Assembly: GCA_025201345.1 (NCBI GenBank)
Contig: JAIXMG010000002.1
Location: 1,674,001-1,738,000 of the forward strand
Direction of reading: 5' to 3'
Origin: Thamnidium elegans
Taxonomy: Eukaryota > Mucoromycota > Mucoromycetes > Mucorales > Mucoraceae
Length of the DNA: 64,000 nucleotides
Position 1 is the stretch's first letter; the number at the start of each line of letters is the position of its first letter. The notes under the pieces are model-generated. The model saw nothing but the letters and a program-made list of their open reading frames with translations. It had not been told where the DNA came from and made no database searches. The position numbers and the translations under genes are program-made. Of the stretch, positions 35,864-48,356 are shown piece after piece.

Positions 35864-36277
35864 AAAAGAGAAAGAAGTGAATTAAAAAAAAATCTCAGGT
35901 TGGGTTTAAAAGAGAATGATTTTCGCTGTCAACAAGGTGCTTATACAATCACACCAATCAATATTTGCTCTCTTATCTTTGTACACATTTAGTCTTTCCG
36001 AACTCATATGCTTGTACTTTTACAGACACGATTTATTTGTCATTTTCAGCTTCCGATATTTTATGTGTGTATATACACATCCCCCCTCTCCCTTTTCCCC
36101 GCTTTTTATATTTTCAGGACAGTGTGATTCAATTGTTTCTTAAAAAGTAGTATTTATTTACAAAAATAGAAAAAAATTGGCATAGAAACAATATTTTAAG
36201 TGAGTGGGTGTGTGTGAGAGAAAAAAAAGGATATATGAATATTTTAAATTATAAAAAAGTGAAATGATAGGTTAAAT
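35812..36277. other. Leader of the cyclin gene and 3' flank of ISU1
   Basis: 466 bases. Holds a homopolymer of about 45 A (35817-35861, T-run on the cyclin strand) and a pyrimidine-rich stretch near 36080-36105 (CCCCCCTCTCCCTTTTCCCC) on the plus strand. Confidence 0.5.
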
Positions 36278-36892
36278 TTATGCTTTAACACTACGCTTCT
36301 TTTGATAATCCTTGATAGCTGACTTGATAGCATCTTCAGCCAACACTAAAGAGAGAAAAAAAAAATTAATATCTGATGAAAGATCTCTTCTATTTATTTT
36401 ACTGGAACTTACTAGAACAATGTAACTTCACAGGAGGTAAACATAATTCCTTTGCAATCTCAGTGTTCTTAATTTGACCAGCTTGTTCAAGAGTCATACC
36501 ACGAACTCGTTCAGTCATAAAACTGCTGGATGCAATAGCTGAACCACATCCAAAAGTCTTGAACTTTACGTCAACAATTTTACCTGTGGCGTCATCAACT
36601 TTAATTTGCAACTTCATAACATCACCACATGCAGGTGCTCCAACAAGACCAGTACCAACATCGATATCTGTCTTGGGGAAAGAGCCTACGTTACGAGGAC
36701 GTTCATAATGATCAATGACCTTTTTTTTTAAAAAAAAAAAAATCAATTTGTTTAGTAATCAAAATACTACATAAAAAAAAAAAAATCTATTTTATTCACC
36801 TTTTCGTGATAGAAACGTGTTCCAGAAATTGAAAGAGGTTTGTGGATAAGACGGGTTGATCTGTTAATGGCGGAAATAGTAGTACGCAACAT
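36278..36892 (-). CDS. ISU1: Mitochondrial iron-sulfur cluster scaffold Isu1
   Basis: Matrix scaffold on which the Nfs1 complex assembles [2Fe-2S] clusters. Exons 36892-36800, 36719-36413 and 36345-36278 join in phase to 155 residues, the standard length. Residues 1-27 (MLRTTISAINRSTRLIHK) are a typical basic matrix-targeting presequence. The three cluster-ligand cysteines are present in PACGDV, FGCGSAIAS and KLHCS. The LPPVK motif bound by the Hsp70 Ssq1/Grp75 precedes the last cysteine. The second intron interrupts directly after that Cys-Ser. Two CCAAT-type pentamers (about 37018 and 37056) sit 125-165 bases upstream of the ATG; in fungi such boxes bind the HAP complex, which links to iron and respiration, but that is inference. 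Confidence 0.96.
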
Positions 36893-38270
36893 CTTTTAAT
36901 AAAAAATTTTTTATGAAAAAATAATAGAAAGAGGGAAAAAGAGAAATAAATACAGAAACAGCTGGGGGGGTCTATATAATCAGATTTTTTATTTTATTTT
37001 TTGAGACGGTGACTTTAATCCAATCATATCGCTTCAAAATTACTTTTTTATCTGATTGGGTTTGGTCCGGATTAGATCCCCCACAATAAAACCGAACTAG
37101 CCCGCATTATTAGTTCAACACTAGCAAATTTATCTTTTTTTTTTTAACAATTACATCACTTTTGTATTGACTAGTATTTTTAGTATATTAAAAAAAGAAT
37201 GAAATAGACCTACATATTTGTTCTTCCACACCCCCTCTCATGAACAAATATCGGTTTTTTGTGTGTGCTTTTTTTTACCTGGTGGCATCATGGAATTTCT
37301 TGTACATCCATTAAAGTAAAAAGAAACGTGGAAGAGGGGGGGGGGTATGTAATACTGGGAGTTTCTTTTTTTTTATTAGTAATGCCATTCACCTCGATAT
37401 ATAATGTTTTTTGTACACATTTATGCCAATGGCATGTATCGTAACACACTTGTTTTTATATCTTTGTAAACTACTGTTCATTATGGTTACAATTACAGAT
37501 ACGACTACTACTAGTCATGGTGGTGCATGGGCTCCTACTTGACTCCCCAATCCAAGGGTAATGCTTGGCATTATCCTTCTTTTTTTTATACGCTACAAAG
37601 ACCAAAAAAGAAAGATTGCATACTTGACATTTTTTACTTTAAAGTTTTTTTTTTGCATGCTAAAAGTGTGGGTGAAATCTATGGTGGTTTCTTATTTTGA
37701 CTTTCCGATACTTTTTTTCATGTCAAAAAAAAAATGTCCTCTTGCATGTGAGTTACACCCACCCTTATGAATGTAATTTTTTTTTAAATAAGCTATAGCT
37801 GTCACTTATGACGTTCTTTACACTAACTGTTACTATGGAAACCGTTACCTATGGAACCGTTGAATAATTTACTGCTGCTAGGTGACAACTTTTTTTTTCC
37901 TTTTTTAGTCTTTTTTTTTTCGTTCAGACACAGAAATCAGAAAAGTAGTTTAATATACCACTTTTTTTTTAAAAAAAAAAGGGGGGAGGGGGACGGGAAA
38001 AGAAAAAAGGAGGGAGAAAGAAAAAGAGAAAGACTTTGGAGGGTTTAAATATGTCATATGCTGGAAATATTTAAAACGTTTCCGCACAGACAATATTATT
38101 ACTGTATAAAGTTTTTTTTTTTTTTTTTTTTTCGTTAGCTTTTTTTTTTTTTTTTTTTTTTTTGCTTTGGTCATCCTTATAATTTAGGCAGGCTATTATT
38201 TATTTTTTTAATTTCCCACTTTTTTTTGTTTTTTTCCTCTTCTAAAAAAGCACCTTTTTTTTTTTTCTCT

Positions 38271-38305
<35 letters not shown>

Positions 38306-38394
38306 CCTTTCTTTTTTTTTTTTGTATATTTATATACATAAAAACAAAAAGGTATTATTAGGGAAAATATTTTTGTGGTTATTCTAGTTGTCCA
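36893..38394. other. Divergent intergenic region with many homopolymers
   Basis: 1.5 kb between ISU1 and the coiled-coil gene. CCAAT-type pentamers at about 37018 and 37056 may belong to ISU1. From 38110 to 38325 the sequence is almost only T-runs with rare breaks, just ahead of the ATG at 38395. The open frames here are low complexity and not credible. Confidence 0.5.
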
Positions 38395-40065
38395 ATGCTA
38401 TCAAAGGACTTGGCGGCTAATGCTAAGGCTGTCAATATAATTCGACCATCTAACGACTACACATTCTTCTCTTCTGCCCAACCAACGCAACTTAACTATT
38501 CTTCTTCTACAGATTCGTCCTCTTTTTCTACCGCGTCCGTCCACACCACGACGCTTTCACCCATGATTCGCCAACCATCTATTGAAAGCAATCCGGGACT
38601 TTCATTCTTTTGCCAACCTGTTAAAAATAAGCAGCCGACTACTTATAAACCGCATGCGTCGTTTGAAAAGATTCAGTCTCAACCGCTTGTAATAAGTAGA
38701 ATCAATTTAACGCATCGTCGTCCTACAGCTGATCTGGACGATATCGATACCGATGAAAGCAGCACACATAATTTGAAATCGACGACAACCATAGCCGAAG
38801 ATTCGTTAAATGTGGTAAGGCTGCCTTCGTTTAAGACTGGGTTTGGCATTATCGGGAGTGGCGGGGGAGCCGGCTTAGCTTCGTTTATGTTGAGAGGAAA
38901 TATCTCTCAAGTAAAACAAGAGGATGCTAGAGTGAGTCGAAAGGTAAATTCTTTAAAATAAATAATAATTTAGCACTAAAAAGAAACAACATATCTCCTC
39001 TTTTTTTTCACTTCCCCCCCCCCTTTTTTTTTCTTAATTTAGATTCAGGACTTGGAAATTGAAAAAAAATCTTTGTTAACACTAAACAAGACGTTGGAAA
39101 CCGTAGTAAAAGAACAGTCAAATACCATAAGTGATTTACAAGATAAATTAGCTGCGTAAGTATTTTTTTTGGGAAAGAGAAAAAGAGAAAAAGAGAAAGA
39201 GAGAGAGAGAGAGAGAGAGAAGAGAGAAGAGAGAAGAGAAGGAGGGGGAGGAGGAGGAGGGGGAGGAGTTTGCTGTGGCTCATCATCATGCAGAATAGAA
39301 AGGCCGTTAACTCCTGGCTTAGATACTTCTCTTAGTAAAAATGGTATAATGGTATTTTTGAACAAATGACTTTTTTATATATATAAATATATTATATATG
39401 TATATATTTACTATTTACTAACCTATACAAATAGTCTTCTGCTGATATACTTGAACCATCTGATTTGGAGCGATATATGGAAGATGAGGATGCAGCTTAT
39501 GAGAGGATTCGGATCATGTTGTTGGACCTTATTGAGCAGGCTCAATCTGCAGTTTCGCAAAATAAAAAGGTTTCAGGCCGTGTGTTAACAGATGGTAACA
39601 AAAGGAGAGATAATACGAGAGAGAGTGTGTGTGAAAAATTAATTTTCCGTGTTAGTCAATAGAGGCATGAAACGTAATGATCCAATTTATAATGGGAGAC
39701 CTAGATCAGTTGCAGGAGATAAAAGTATTACAAATACTCGAAACTTTGTTATTTCAAACCAACAAAATAGATCGGCAACCAGAAGAGTATCGCTTGGTAG
39801 CATAAATAGTGCATCTTCTACTACCCCTTTACAGATCAATAGACCGAGAAGGGATTCACTAAAACTACCGTCTCCGACAACGTCACCTATACCGCATAGA
39901 CGATACTCTATACAGCGCTCGGTTTCTCCGGCTCTGATGACGAATAATAGTACCAGTAGCAGTAGCTCTGTAGTATCGAATACCTCTTCCAGAGCTTCAA
40001 AGTATAGTAACAAAAATGCTAAATCTTTACAACAAAATTCTGGTACCAAAAAATGGTCAAACTAA
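38395..40065 (+). CDS. Ser/Thr-rich protein with central coiled coil, function unknown
   Basis: Exons 38395-38943, 39043-39155, 39294-39351, 39435-39594 and 39656-40065 join in phase to 429 residues. The N-terminal 180 residues are Ser/Thr/Pro-rich and look disordered. Exon 2 is a clean heptad coiled coil (IQDLEIEKKSLLTLNKTLE). Exon 4 has a second helix (EDEDAAYERIRIMLLDLIEQ). The C-terminus is Ser/Arg-rich with repeated R-x-x-S-type sites (RRVSLGS, RRDSLKL, HRRYSIQRSVS) that suit basophilic kinases, then a serine run. A polypurine GA/GGA tract of about 90 bases fills the second intron. I do not recognise the family; cytoskeletal or polarity scaffolds often look like this. An upstream 5' exon is possible, since TTCTAG lies just before the ATG. 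Confidence 0.65.
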
Positions 40066-41401
40066 ACAAACGAAAAAACAAAAAAAATTGAAAAATGTCA
40101 ACCACAACCAAAAAAAAAAAAAAAAAAAAGATATGAAAAACACAATACGTTTTATGTAATACCACGCAAAAAAAAAAAAAAGACCCTCACAACTCGAAGC
40201 ATGCGACTTATGCGATTATGATATACCACCATTATTTCACTTACTCACAACCAAATCTTTTTTTACTTGTTAGAAATGATACCTTTTTTTTATTTTTTTA
40301 TGTAACCACTTTTTTTTCTTCTCTGAGCTATTATTTTACATTTATAATCCCCCCTTTTTTTTTCTCCATCTCTCTCTCTTTTTTAAAAAAATACACGTAT
40401 GTATAGTACGTGCTTTTTTTTTTTTTAAAAAAAAATAATTCTTATTTATTATTTCTACTTATTACATATATCTTTTTTTCACCTACAAAAAAAAAAGAAA
40501 AAAAAAAAAAAGAAAATGCTGTACTTTTTTTTTCTGACTAATCAAATTTGAAAGAAAAAATCTTTGTACGCATGTTTGACACTTTGGGTATTAGTAACCC
40601 CCTTTTCTCTTTTATACTTATTGATGGGCCACAAAGAAAAAAGGTTCATTTTTGCATAGTAAACCCTATTTGGGAAATTTGAGGGGGAAAATCTCGGTTT
40701 AACAAAACCTTTTTATTTTATCAAAGAGAGTTTCAAACGCTTCATTATCATCAAAATGCAGGATATCTTTTATGACACTGTCAAAAACTCTACTTGTAAA
40801 AATTAGCTTATTCATTATTTTACTTGAAAGATTAGGTTTCGAAGATAGACTTAAAAAGTGAAACGCTTTTTTGCCCAATCACTTTAATACATTAGTAATA
40901 AGTCATACGCCTTGTGGCGAATATTCCCCCCCCCATTACTCAGCAAAAAAAAGGGGGTATTTTATTGTATGCAATTCAAAGAACACTCGCAAAAAGGATG
41001 TAAGAATATTTTTTGATCGGCATAAAAATGTACATTTCGAGTTTCATGCAAAAAAAGTTTTTTTCCCCAAACATTTTTTAATATTACAAAAACAATTGTT
41101 TTGCATATTTATTTATATATCATTACTTTTTGTTATTTGCTTTTTTAAGATAAATAACAAAATATTTTTTTTTTTAATTGTCCAAAATAAAAAGTACAAA
41201 TATGAAGGGGGGGAAAATACAATACAAGAAGTGTTATTTTTCACAATGAAGAGAAAGAGAGAGAAAAAGAGGTTTTTTTAAAATAAAAAAAAAGTTAAAA
41301 AAGGGGGGATATAAAATAAACAAAAAAAGAAGAGGGGGAACGCAGAAATGATTTTTAAAAAAAAAAGTGAATAATGCACAAAAAAAGGAATTTAGAGATT
41401 T
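40066..41401. other. 1.3 kb convergent intergenic region
   Basis: Lies between 3' ends of the coiled-coil gene and ZWF1. Rich in A- and T-runs (40110-40130, 40168-40180, 40415-40435). A 136-codon frame at 40871-41281 is Lys/Phe/Ile-biased and crosses homopolymers; I do not accept it as a gene. Confidence 0.5.
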
Positions 41402-43278
41402 TTAAAGTTTGTTAGCAGAGGGATTGACATTTTGAAGAGGCCAGGTGTAATCAGCCTTTTCATCACGATGGTAACCATACTTCTTTACGAATGCATCTAA
41501 TTCTTTAGGACCACGAGAACCGTATGCATATTGCTTGATATCTACTTCAGAATCATGAGTTTCAATCTTGTGAAGTAAAGGTGTAAAGATGTTCCATGCA
41601 CGTTCAAGCTCATCATCACGAACAAAGTTAGAATGATCGTTACGCAAGACATCGAGAATCAATGACTCATAAGCATCAGGTATATGTAAATCAGAATAAC
41701 GTTGGTGATAAGTTAAGTCCAAATCAGTTTGAATGGTTTGATAAGACAAACCAGGTTGTTTGTTATTGAACTTCATGTATACGGCTTCTTTAGGTTGAAT
41801 ACGAATAACTAATTCGTTACGAGCAGAACCGCTGAACAAGTTACCGGCAACATGATGGAATTGGATACGGACTTCGACCTTGGCTTCGTTTAAGGCCTTA
41901 CCTGCCTTTAAGATAAATGGAACACCTTCCCAACGCTCGTTGTTAATCCAGCATACTGCAGCAGCAAATGTAGGTGTAAGACTATCCTTGTTTTTTAAAG
42001 TTTCGTCTTCGAGGTAACCAGGGTTACTATCAGCAGCGACATACTGACCCAAAAGAGTATCTTCAATAGCAATAGGTTGAATACATTTCAAGACCTTGAC
42101 CTTTTCATCACGAATAGCTTCAGAGTCAGTAGAGATGGGTCTTTCCATAGCAATTAAGGTAAGTACTTGAAGTAAATCTATTTGAAAAAAAAAATCGTTA
42201 TTTTTCAAATGTCACACATGCATTGCCTAATCATCTCTCTCTCTCTCTCTTTCTCTCTCTTTAGGAATTTTTCCCACCCTCATCTACTAATTCAACTTAC
42301 GGTTTTGCATCACATCACGAATAATGCCAAATTCATCAAAGTATCCGCCACGACCTTCAGTACCGAAGGGTTCCTTGAAAGTAATTTGAACGTTGTCAAT
42401 AAATTTACGATCCCAAGCGTGACCAAATAAGACATTAGCGAAACGAAGGTTCATAATGTTCTTGACCATTTCTTTACCGAGATAATGATCGATACGATAA
42501 ATCTTCAAAAAAAAAAAAAAAAAAAAAATTAGCATCTTGATAGTAAAAAAAAAAAAAAAAGATTTTTTTTGAAAGTGTGACTCACCTCGTTTTCACTAAA
42601 AAGAGCACTTAATTCACGACCCAAATGGTTAGAACTATCAGAATCCATACCAAAAGGCTTTTCGACGACAACACGGTTAATACCTTCCTTTGCATACACA
42701 TTGCGCTTTAAACCCTTAGCGACAGGTACAAAGACAGAAGGGGGTAAAGCCATATAGAAGACACGGTTTCTCTTACCAGCATCAATACTTCTTTCGACCT
42801 CGCTTTTATAAATAAATTGATCCAAGTTTTGATAAGAGGTATCGTCATCGTATTGACCAGAAACATAATCCAATAATTCTTTGAAGCTTTCTAATTTATC
42901 GCTATCTTCACCGAATTTAATGTATTGAGTAACACGGTTTAAATAATCTTGGTGATCCATCTTGGTACGTGCATAACCAACAATACGAACATTATCGGGT
43001 AAGAAACCGTTACGGTAAAGTCCAAATAAAGCTGGGTAAGTCTTTTTTTTGGCAAGATCTCCAGAGGCTCCAAGGACTAAATATTATTATTAATGATTAA
43101 ATTCTGACATGTAATTTTTTTTTTGTATTATTAATACACTATAAAATGCAACCCCAGCGAGAAAAAGGAACGCGTACAATACAAAAAAAAGAGGTGTATT
43201 TTACTTACCAATAATTGTAACAGAACCTTGAAGTTCTTTAGCTACTTGATCACGAAGTAATTGAACTGCACTAGTCAT
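41402..43278 (-). CDS. ZWF1: Glucose-6-phosphate 1-dehydrogenase
   Basis: First, NADPH-making step of the oxidative pentose phosphate pathway; cytosolic. Exons 43278-43209, 43076-42586, 42502-42301 and 42177-41402 join in phase to 512 residues, the usual size. The NADP-binding [20 protein letters not shown] is split by intron 1 just before it. EKPFG and the substrate/catalytic RIDHYLGKE motif (at the exon 2/3 junction) are intact, as is the conserved C-terminal [12 protein letters not shown]. Start [19 protein letters not shown] fits fungal homologs. CCAAT/ATTGG pentamers lie upstream (about 43426, 43785, 43852). The third intron has a CT microsatellite (42235-42262). Together with OXR1 next door it belongs to oxidative-stress defence, though no operon logic applies. 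Confidence 0.97.
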
Positions 43279-44190
43279 TTTTTTTTTTTAGAAAAAGGTG
43301 TTTTTTTTTGAAGAAGTAAAAGAGAAAAAGAAAAAAAAAAAGAAAAAAAAGGTTTTATAAAGTTCTTGTCACCGGAATTATTAATTTTAAAATCCCTTAA
43401 ATCTTTATCCCTTGCACCACTTTCAACCAATAACTGATAGTTCTTATGTTGCTTATAAACGCAAAAAAAAAAAAAAAAGAACGCTTAAAAGTTAATAATT
43501 TATTATTAATTTGTTTAGAGCCCTGTACTCGTGAGAAACTTATTTTTCCCATTACATATTATTTACTCATCTGATATGACAAGCTTTTTTCTTTTATAAA
43601 CAAAAAAAAAAGACTCTCTTTTCCAGCATTTTTTTTTCGGTATTACAAGTTTAAAAAATACACAAGATTTTGTTACACACGCGGTGACACGTTTTCAAGG
43701 GAGCCTGATTGTTACATTACAGTATAGGACTGGCTTTCGCTAATGACTATTTTACCAAGTGATATTGCGATATACTACCATTAACCAATCATTGCTCATT
43801 TTAAACCATTCTTACTTTTTTTTTTGGGGGGGAAGAAATTAACCTATTTTTGATTGGACCCTTTTTTTTATTTAATCAATATGTCAAACTTGTGGACCCT
43901 GAAGTAAAAAAGAAGTTATTTAGACACGACATTAGAACTTCCAGTGATTTTTATAAGTATACCCGTTAAATCCCGCTAACATTTATTTAATTATTAATCC
44001 TTTTTTTTAAAAAGTATACGCGTCATTTACATATATAAAAAGGTATTAATTTACCCGACATTTCCTTTATATTCAGTTTTAGGAAAATCCAGATTAGATA
44101 AGGAACGACCTTTCCCACTGTATATAGATCATCTGATTATAAAATAAATAATCCGGTTTGGCGAGAGAGAAAATGTTCCTTTTTTTTTTA
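43279..44190. other. ZWF1 promoter region
   Basis: 912 bases. CCAAT-type pentamers at about 43426, 43785 and 43852, several A-runs, and nothing coding. Confidence 0.5.
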
Positions 44191-44570
44191 TTACATACGA
44201 AATCCCCAAACTTCTAGCTCAACACACTCAAATTCTGGGTCAGGTGTTAGCCTTTCATTATCAAAAGTAGGACAAGGTTGACTGTACCCTTTTTCCAATT
44301 CAGAGTTAAGCCACAAACCAAACACGCCCTCACTAACAAAAAAAAAAAAAAAAATTAGCCCCAACCATTTTTTTTTTTTCGTTGCTTTGTATTGTATAAT
44401 AATAAATACTTCTTTACCCTCCGCCAATCGCAATAAAATCTGGTTCTGAAAGAATCATGTATTCATTTTTGCCAGTCCATCGGTACGTCTTAATTTGGGA
44501 TTCCGTTTCGTTCCACTTCCAAAGAAAACTAATTTATTCATGCCATTTTGCATTAATTTTTTTTTTCTTT

Positions 44571-44612
<42 letters not shown>

Positions 44613-45032
44613 CCATTCTCCGGTGCCATAGTAACGAGGTCCAGCTTTTAAAGTTTCGTTTAAAAAGGCTCCAAATACCTGTTTTTATAATACCTTTTTA
44701 AAAAACCCACTTTTTTTTACTTGTTTTTTTTAAAAAAAAAACTTACATTATCATCTGCATCCTTTACTACTAATACAATAGGCCCCTTCGTATTTTTAGC
44801 TTGTCTGTAAAGTGTTGATAAACTGATGCCGTGCTGATCAAGACTATATAACAAGTTCATCTCGGTCGCAAGCTTATAACGTCGAGGTAAATGAACTCTC
44901 AACTAACTTGGAATGTTATTGACAATGTCGACATTTTTATATAAATTTATCCTTTACCGCATCTGCTATTTTGGTGGTTAATACCACATCAGTATCGCTT
45001 CTACGATCTGTGAGTTTTATTGGAGAACTCAT
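44191..45032 (-). CDS. OXR1: OXR1-type TLD-domain protein
   Basis: TLD proteins protect against oxidative damage; many bind the V-ATPase and promote its disassembly. Exons 45032-44958, 44902-44747, 44678-44614, 44528-44418 and 44332-44191 give 182 residues in phase. The protein is nearly all TLD domain: LYSLDQHGISLSTLYRQAKN, GPIVLVVKDADDNVFGAF, YYGTGECFLWKW, FIAIGGGEGVFGLWLNSEL, and the closing FECVELEVWGFRM. The GxxGLWL and ELEVWGF signatures are diagnostic. The N-terminus lacks the LysM or other domains of long animal forms and is even shorter than yeast Oxr1 (273 residues). The intron at 44569-44609 holds a run of about 35 T/A next to its donor. It diverges from the CoA-transferase across 394 bases. 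Confidence 0.9.
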
Positions 45033-45426
45033 TTCTTTTTTTTTTTGTATGCAAAATGTTGGTCTTTAAAATTCGTGCTGTATAATAAGTAATTATTACC
45101 TTGCAAAGAAAAAAAATATGGGGAGGGGGAAAAAATAGCTACGCGTAGAAAATTGATTAAATAAACAAAAAAAAAAATGCCCCGGACATCAAGAGACCTT
45201 TATTTTGGTCCCCCGCAAAAAAAACATGTTTTATAAAAAAAAGAGAGTATACCTTAATCTTTTTTGTTTGTATCAGAGAGTACCTTTTTTTTCTGTTCAG
45301 TGTCACACACTAGTAAGACTTTAAAAAAAAGGTAAGTTGATTGGATTAGACTCATCTATCATCTAAGTGGTCCCTGATTTTTTACTTATTATTTTCCATT
45401 TTTTTGTATTTTTATTTTCTTTTCTT
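45033..45426. other. Divergent promoter region (OXR1 / CoA-transferase)
   Basis: 394 bases shared by two divergent genes; AT-rich with A-runs at 45164-45176 and 45216-45223. No motif could be assigned. Confidence 0.45.
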
Positions 45427-47254
45427 ATGCTTCGAACAAATTCTTTAAAAAGCTTATATTTTAAAACTTTGGGTAAAAAAAAAAAAAAAAAAATTATAAT
45501 GGTTATTATTAACGACTGAAAAAAATCACCTCGGTTAGATATTCCAAAAAGGTTTAATTCTAATAAAGTAACGAAACCGTTAGAAGGCATTAGAGTTTTA
45601 GAACTTGGACAAGTAAGTTGCATCTTATTTATATATGACAAGTTTATCAATTTTTTCTTGCATTAGCTTGTTGCTGGCCCTTTTTGCGGATCTATTCTCG
45701 GATACTATGGTGCAGAAGTGGTTAGTATCTAAAAAAAAAAGAAAAAAAAAAAAGTGAATTCCAACATGATTTTAGATAAAAATTGAACCACCTACTATTG
45801 GAGACCCATTACGTATTTGGCGTAATCTAGACCAAGATGGCCAAAGTACTTGGTCAAGGTCACTTTCCAGAAACAAAAAATCTGTTTGTATTGATTTAAG
45901 GACAAAAGAAGGGCGTTGTCTTATTAAACGTTTAGCTGAAGAATCTGACGTTTTAATAGAAAATTTTAAACCGGGAACAATGGAAAAATGGGGATTAGGA
46001 CCTGGTAAGATTTTTATTTTTGTTTAGTAGATTTTTATTTACTTATGTGATTTGTTAGAGGATATTTATCCTACAAATCCAAAGTTAATTTATACACGTA
46101 TTTCTGGTTACGGACAGACCGGTCCTTACTCTAAGAGACCAGGATATGCTTCGGTATGTGAAGGTATGGGCGGCTTTAGATTTATTAACGGACATTCGGG
46201 TCAGCCACCTGTAAGGCCCAATATGAGCTTGGGTGATTCGTTGGCTGGATTACATGCTGCTTTAGGTGTACTTTTAGGGTTGGTGGCAAAGAATAAATTA
46301 GGTCAGGCTCAAGCGGAGAGAACTGGACAAGTGGTGGACGTAGCTATTTATGAAAGTATGTTGAACATGATGGAAGGCGTTATACCAGAGTATGATCGAT
46401 TTAATCAGGTAAAGAAAAAAAAAAGCAGAGCAGAAAAAAAAAAGTTTATTTACATATGTGTAGATTCGTCAACCTTCTGGAACAACTGTTACCGGGATCG
46501 TTCCAACAAATACGTATCCATGTAATGATGGAAAACATGTTATTATTGGTGGTAACGGAGATAGTATATATGTACGATTGATGAATGCAATTGGAAGAAG
46601 CGATTTGGTAAGACTAAACTTGGAGGTATTTTAATAGAGGTTTATGATTAAATCTTTTTAATCAGACAGGTGAAAAATATAAAGTAAATGCTGATAGAGT
46701 AAAACATCAGTTGGTTATTGATGGTGCCATTGGTAAGACTTTTTTTTTTTTTTTAAAAAAAACAAGTTATTTATAAACATAAATTATTTTAGCTGCTTGG
46801 ACATCGGATCATACAACTGATCAAGTCCTCAAAGTCATGGAAGAGGCATCTGTACCGGCTGGAAAAATTTATGACGCAAAGGACATAATTGAAGATGAGC
46901 ATGTTATTGCAAGAGGTATGGTTCAAGATGTAACCATTGGGTCGAAAGAAGATGGACGAGGATGGAATCTTAAGGTACTACAAATATTTTATTCTTTTCT
47001 AAAAAAAAAAATCTTATTTTTTTTATATATAGATCCCAGGAATGTCACCCGTTATGGGTACTACACCTGGATCCACTGAATGGGCTGGTAAGAACGATAA
47101 TATATATATATATATACGAGCATGTAACTCATTATATTTTTATGTAGGTCCTGATTTAGGCGCTCATACTGACGAAGTTTTAATGGATCTTCTTGGTTTA
47201 ACAAGATCAGAAATCGAAAAATTAGAAACTAATGGTGTCACTAAACCAAAATAA
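45427..47254 (+). CDS. Mitochondrial class III CoA-transferase (SUGCT/CaiB-BaiF type)
   Basis: Transfers CoA between dicarboxylic acids; the animal relative is succinate-hydroxymethylglutarate CoA-transferase, which acts on glutarate. Ten exons (45427-45472, 45539-45612, 45667-45720, 45776-46004, 46059-46408, 46464-46607, 46666-46732, 46793-46974, 47033-47087, 47148-47254) join in phase to 435 residues. MLRTNSLKSLYFKTL is a probable matrix-targeting presequence. The CaiB/BaiF fold shows in LEGIRVLELGQLVAGPFCG, KIEPPTIGDPLR, SLSRNKKSVCIDLRTKEG, LIENFKPGTMEKWGLG and RISGYGQTGPYSKRPGY. NMSLGDSLAGLHAALGVL carries the Asp expected to form the acyl-CoA anhydride. Substrate specificity cannot be read from sequence. 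Confidence 0.9.
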
Positions 47255-47460
47255 AAAAAAAATACATATCTTTTTTCCTTACAAAAAGTTAAATTAGAGC
47301 AGGGGAACAGACCTTTTTTTTTTTTCTGCTGTAGAATCCATTCATGCATATATCTATATTACGGTTTCGTAGTAGTTAAGAATTTAAGTGTATACAATGA
47401 GTATACAATTTTAATTATTTATTAAAGTATATGTATTTGAGAGGAGGAGGAAAACTAAAT

Positions 47461-47958
47461 CTAGAACAGAGCAAGGGTAATTACAGAAGCTAACAATAAA
47501 ATAACTACACTTGCTGGCTTTGACATCAAATTAGCAGCACTGGTATGAAGCATAACAGGACGAGAACGCAAATTCACGCCATCCTTATAAAGCGCGGTCC
47601 TAGTATTTCCAGTAACAGTTAACCAAAAGGTACTGTTAAGACCACGAGGTACCTTCCAAGTATAAGTGCTGTTTAAAGTAAAGGCGACTTTAATACCAGA
47701 AGAATTTCCGGCCGTGATAGGTTCATTTATTACAACATCGGAAACAGGAATGGTCACGGCTGCGTCTTGCCATAATTGAATATCAATTGAATAGTCGCCA
47801 GTACCCAGGTTTTGATATTCGTATACAATGTCGACCTTGCTTCCTGGATCAACTGTGGCGTTTTGGATAGGTGATAAAACTTTTGGTCCAAGTTGTGCCT
47901 TGGCTAATTGTAGCAAAGTTAATAAAATAACAGATATAAAAAAATATCTTTGAAGCAT
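47461..47958 (-). CDS. Secreted GPI-anchored surface protein (165 aa)
   Basis: Single exon. Residues 1-21 (MLQRYFFISVILLTLLQLAK) are a signal peptide, with cleavage likely after AKA. The mature part begins GPKVLSPIQNATVDPGSKVD, a pattern like the P-x-x-G start of Kre9/Knh1-type Ig-like domains of fungal wall proteins. It has three N-glycosylation sequons (NAT, NSS, NST). The last 20 residues (SKPASVVILLLASVITLALF) are a hydrophobic GPI-attachment signal after small residues (SAANLM). No cysteines and no catalytic motif are seen. The likely role is a cell-wall or plasma-membrane surface protein; the exact function is unknown. Confidence 0.75.
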   Translation of the reverse strand: MLQRYFFISVILLTLLQLAKAQLGPKVLSPIQNATVDPGSKVDIVYEYQNLGTGDYSIDIQLWQDAAVTIPVSDVVINEPITAGNSSGIKVAFTLNSTYTWKVPRGLNSTFWLTVTGNTRTALYKDGVNLRSRPVMLHTSAANLMSKPASVVILLLASVITLALF

Positions 47959-48324
47959 TGTATATTTTTTTTAAAAAGGAGAAAGGAAAGGAAAGGGAGA
48001 GTAGGGAAGTTAAGCTGGCAATTTTTTTTTTAAAAAAAAAGCGCTTAAAAAAAGAGTGTGTAAGATAAAATAAAGAGAAGGAAAAAGGAGAAAGTGAAGA
48101 AAAGACGCTCGAAATGACAAACTTAAATATTAATTTGTTTATAGAGGTACAGTCATTGATAAACACATGTTATGAGAGTGAGGAAATCAAGAAAATGTTA
48201 CATCGTACAAACGTTGTACAGGTAACATTTTATTATTACTTATAAAGTATGTATTACGTTATACAGCTACAACAATTGTCCATTTTATGTTCCAATTGTA
48301 GTAAATGTCTAATTTTAGTGCTTA

Positions 48325-48356
<32 letters not shown>

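Noticed and set aside
38110..38330. Series of T-runs read as poly-Lys or poly-Phe frames
   Set aside because: Low-complexity leader DNA before the coiled-coil gene.
40871..41281. 136-codon open frame
   Set aside because: Composition is dominated by Phe, Ile and Lys from A/T runs; it crosses homopolymers and has no splice context or homology I recognise.
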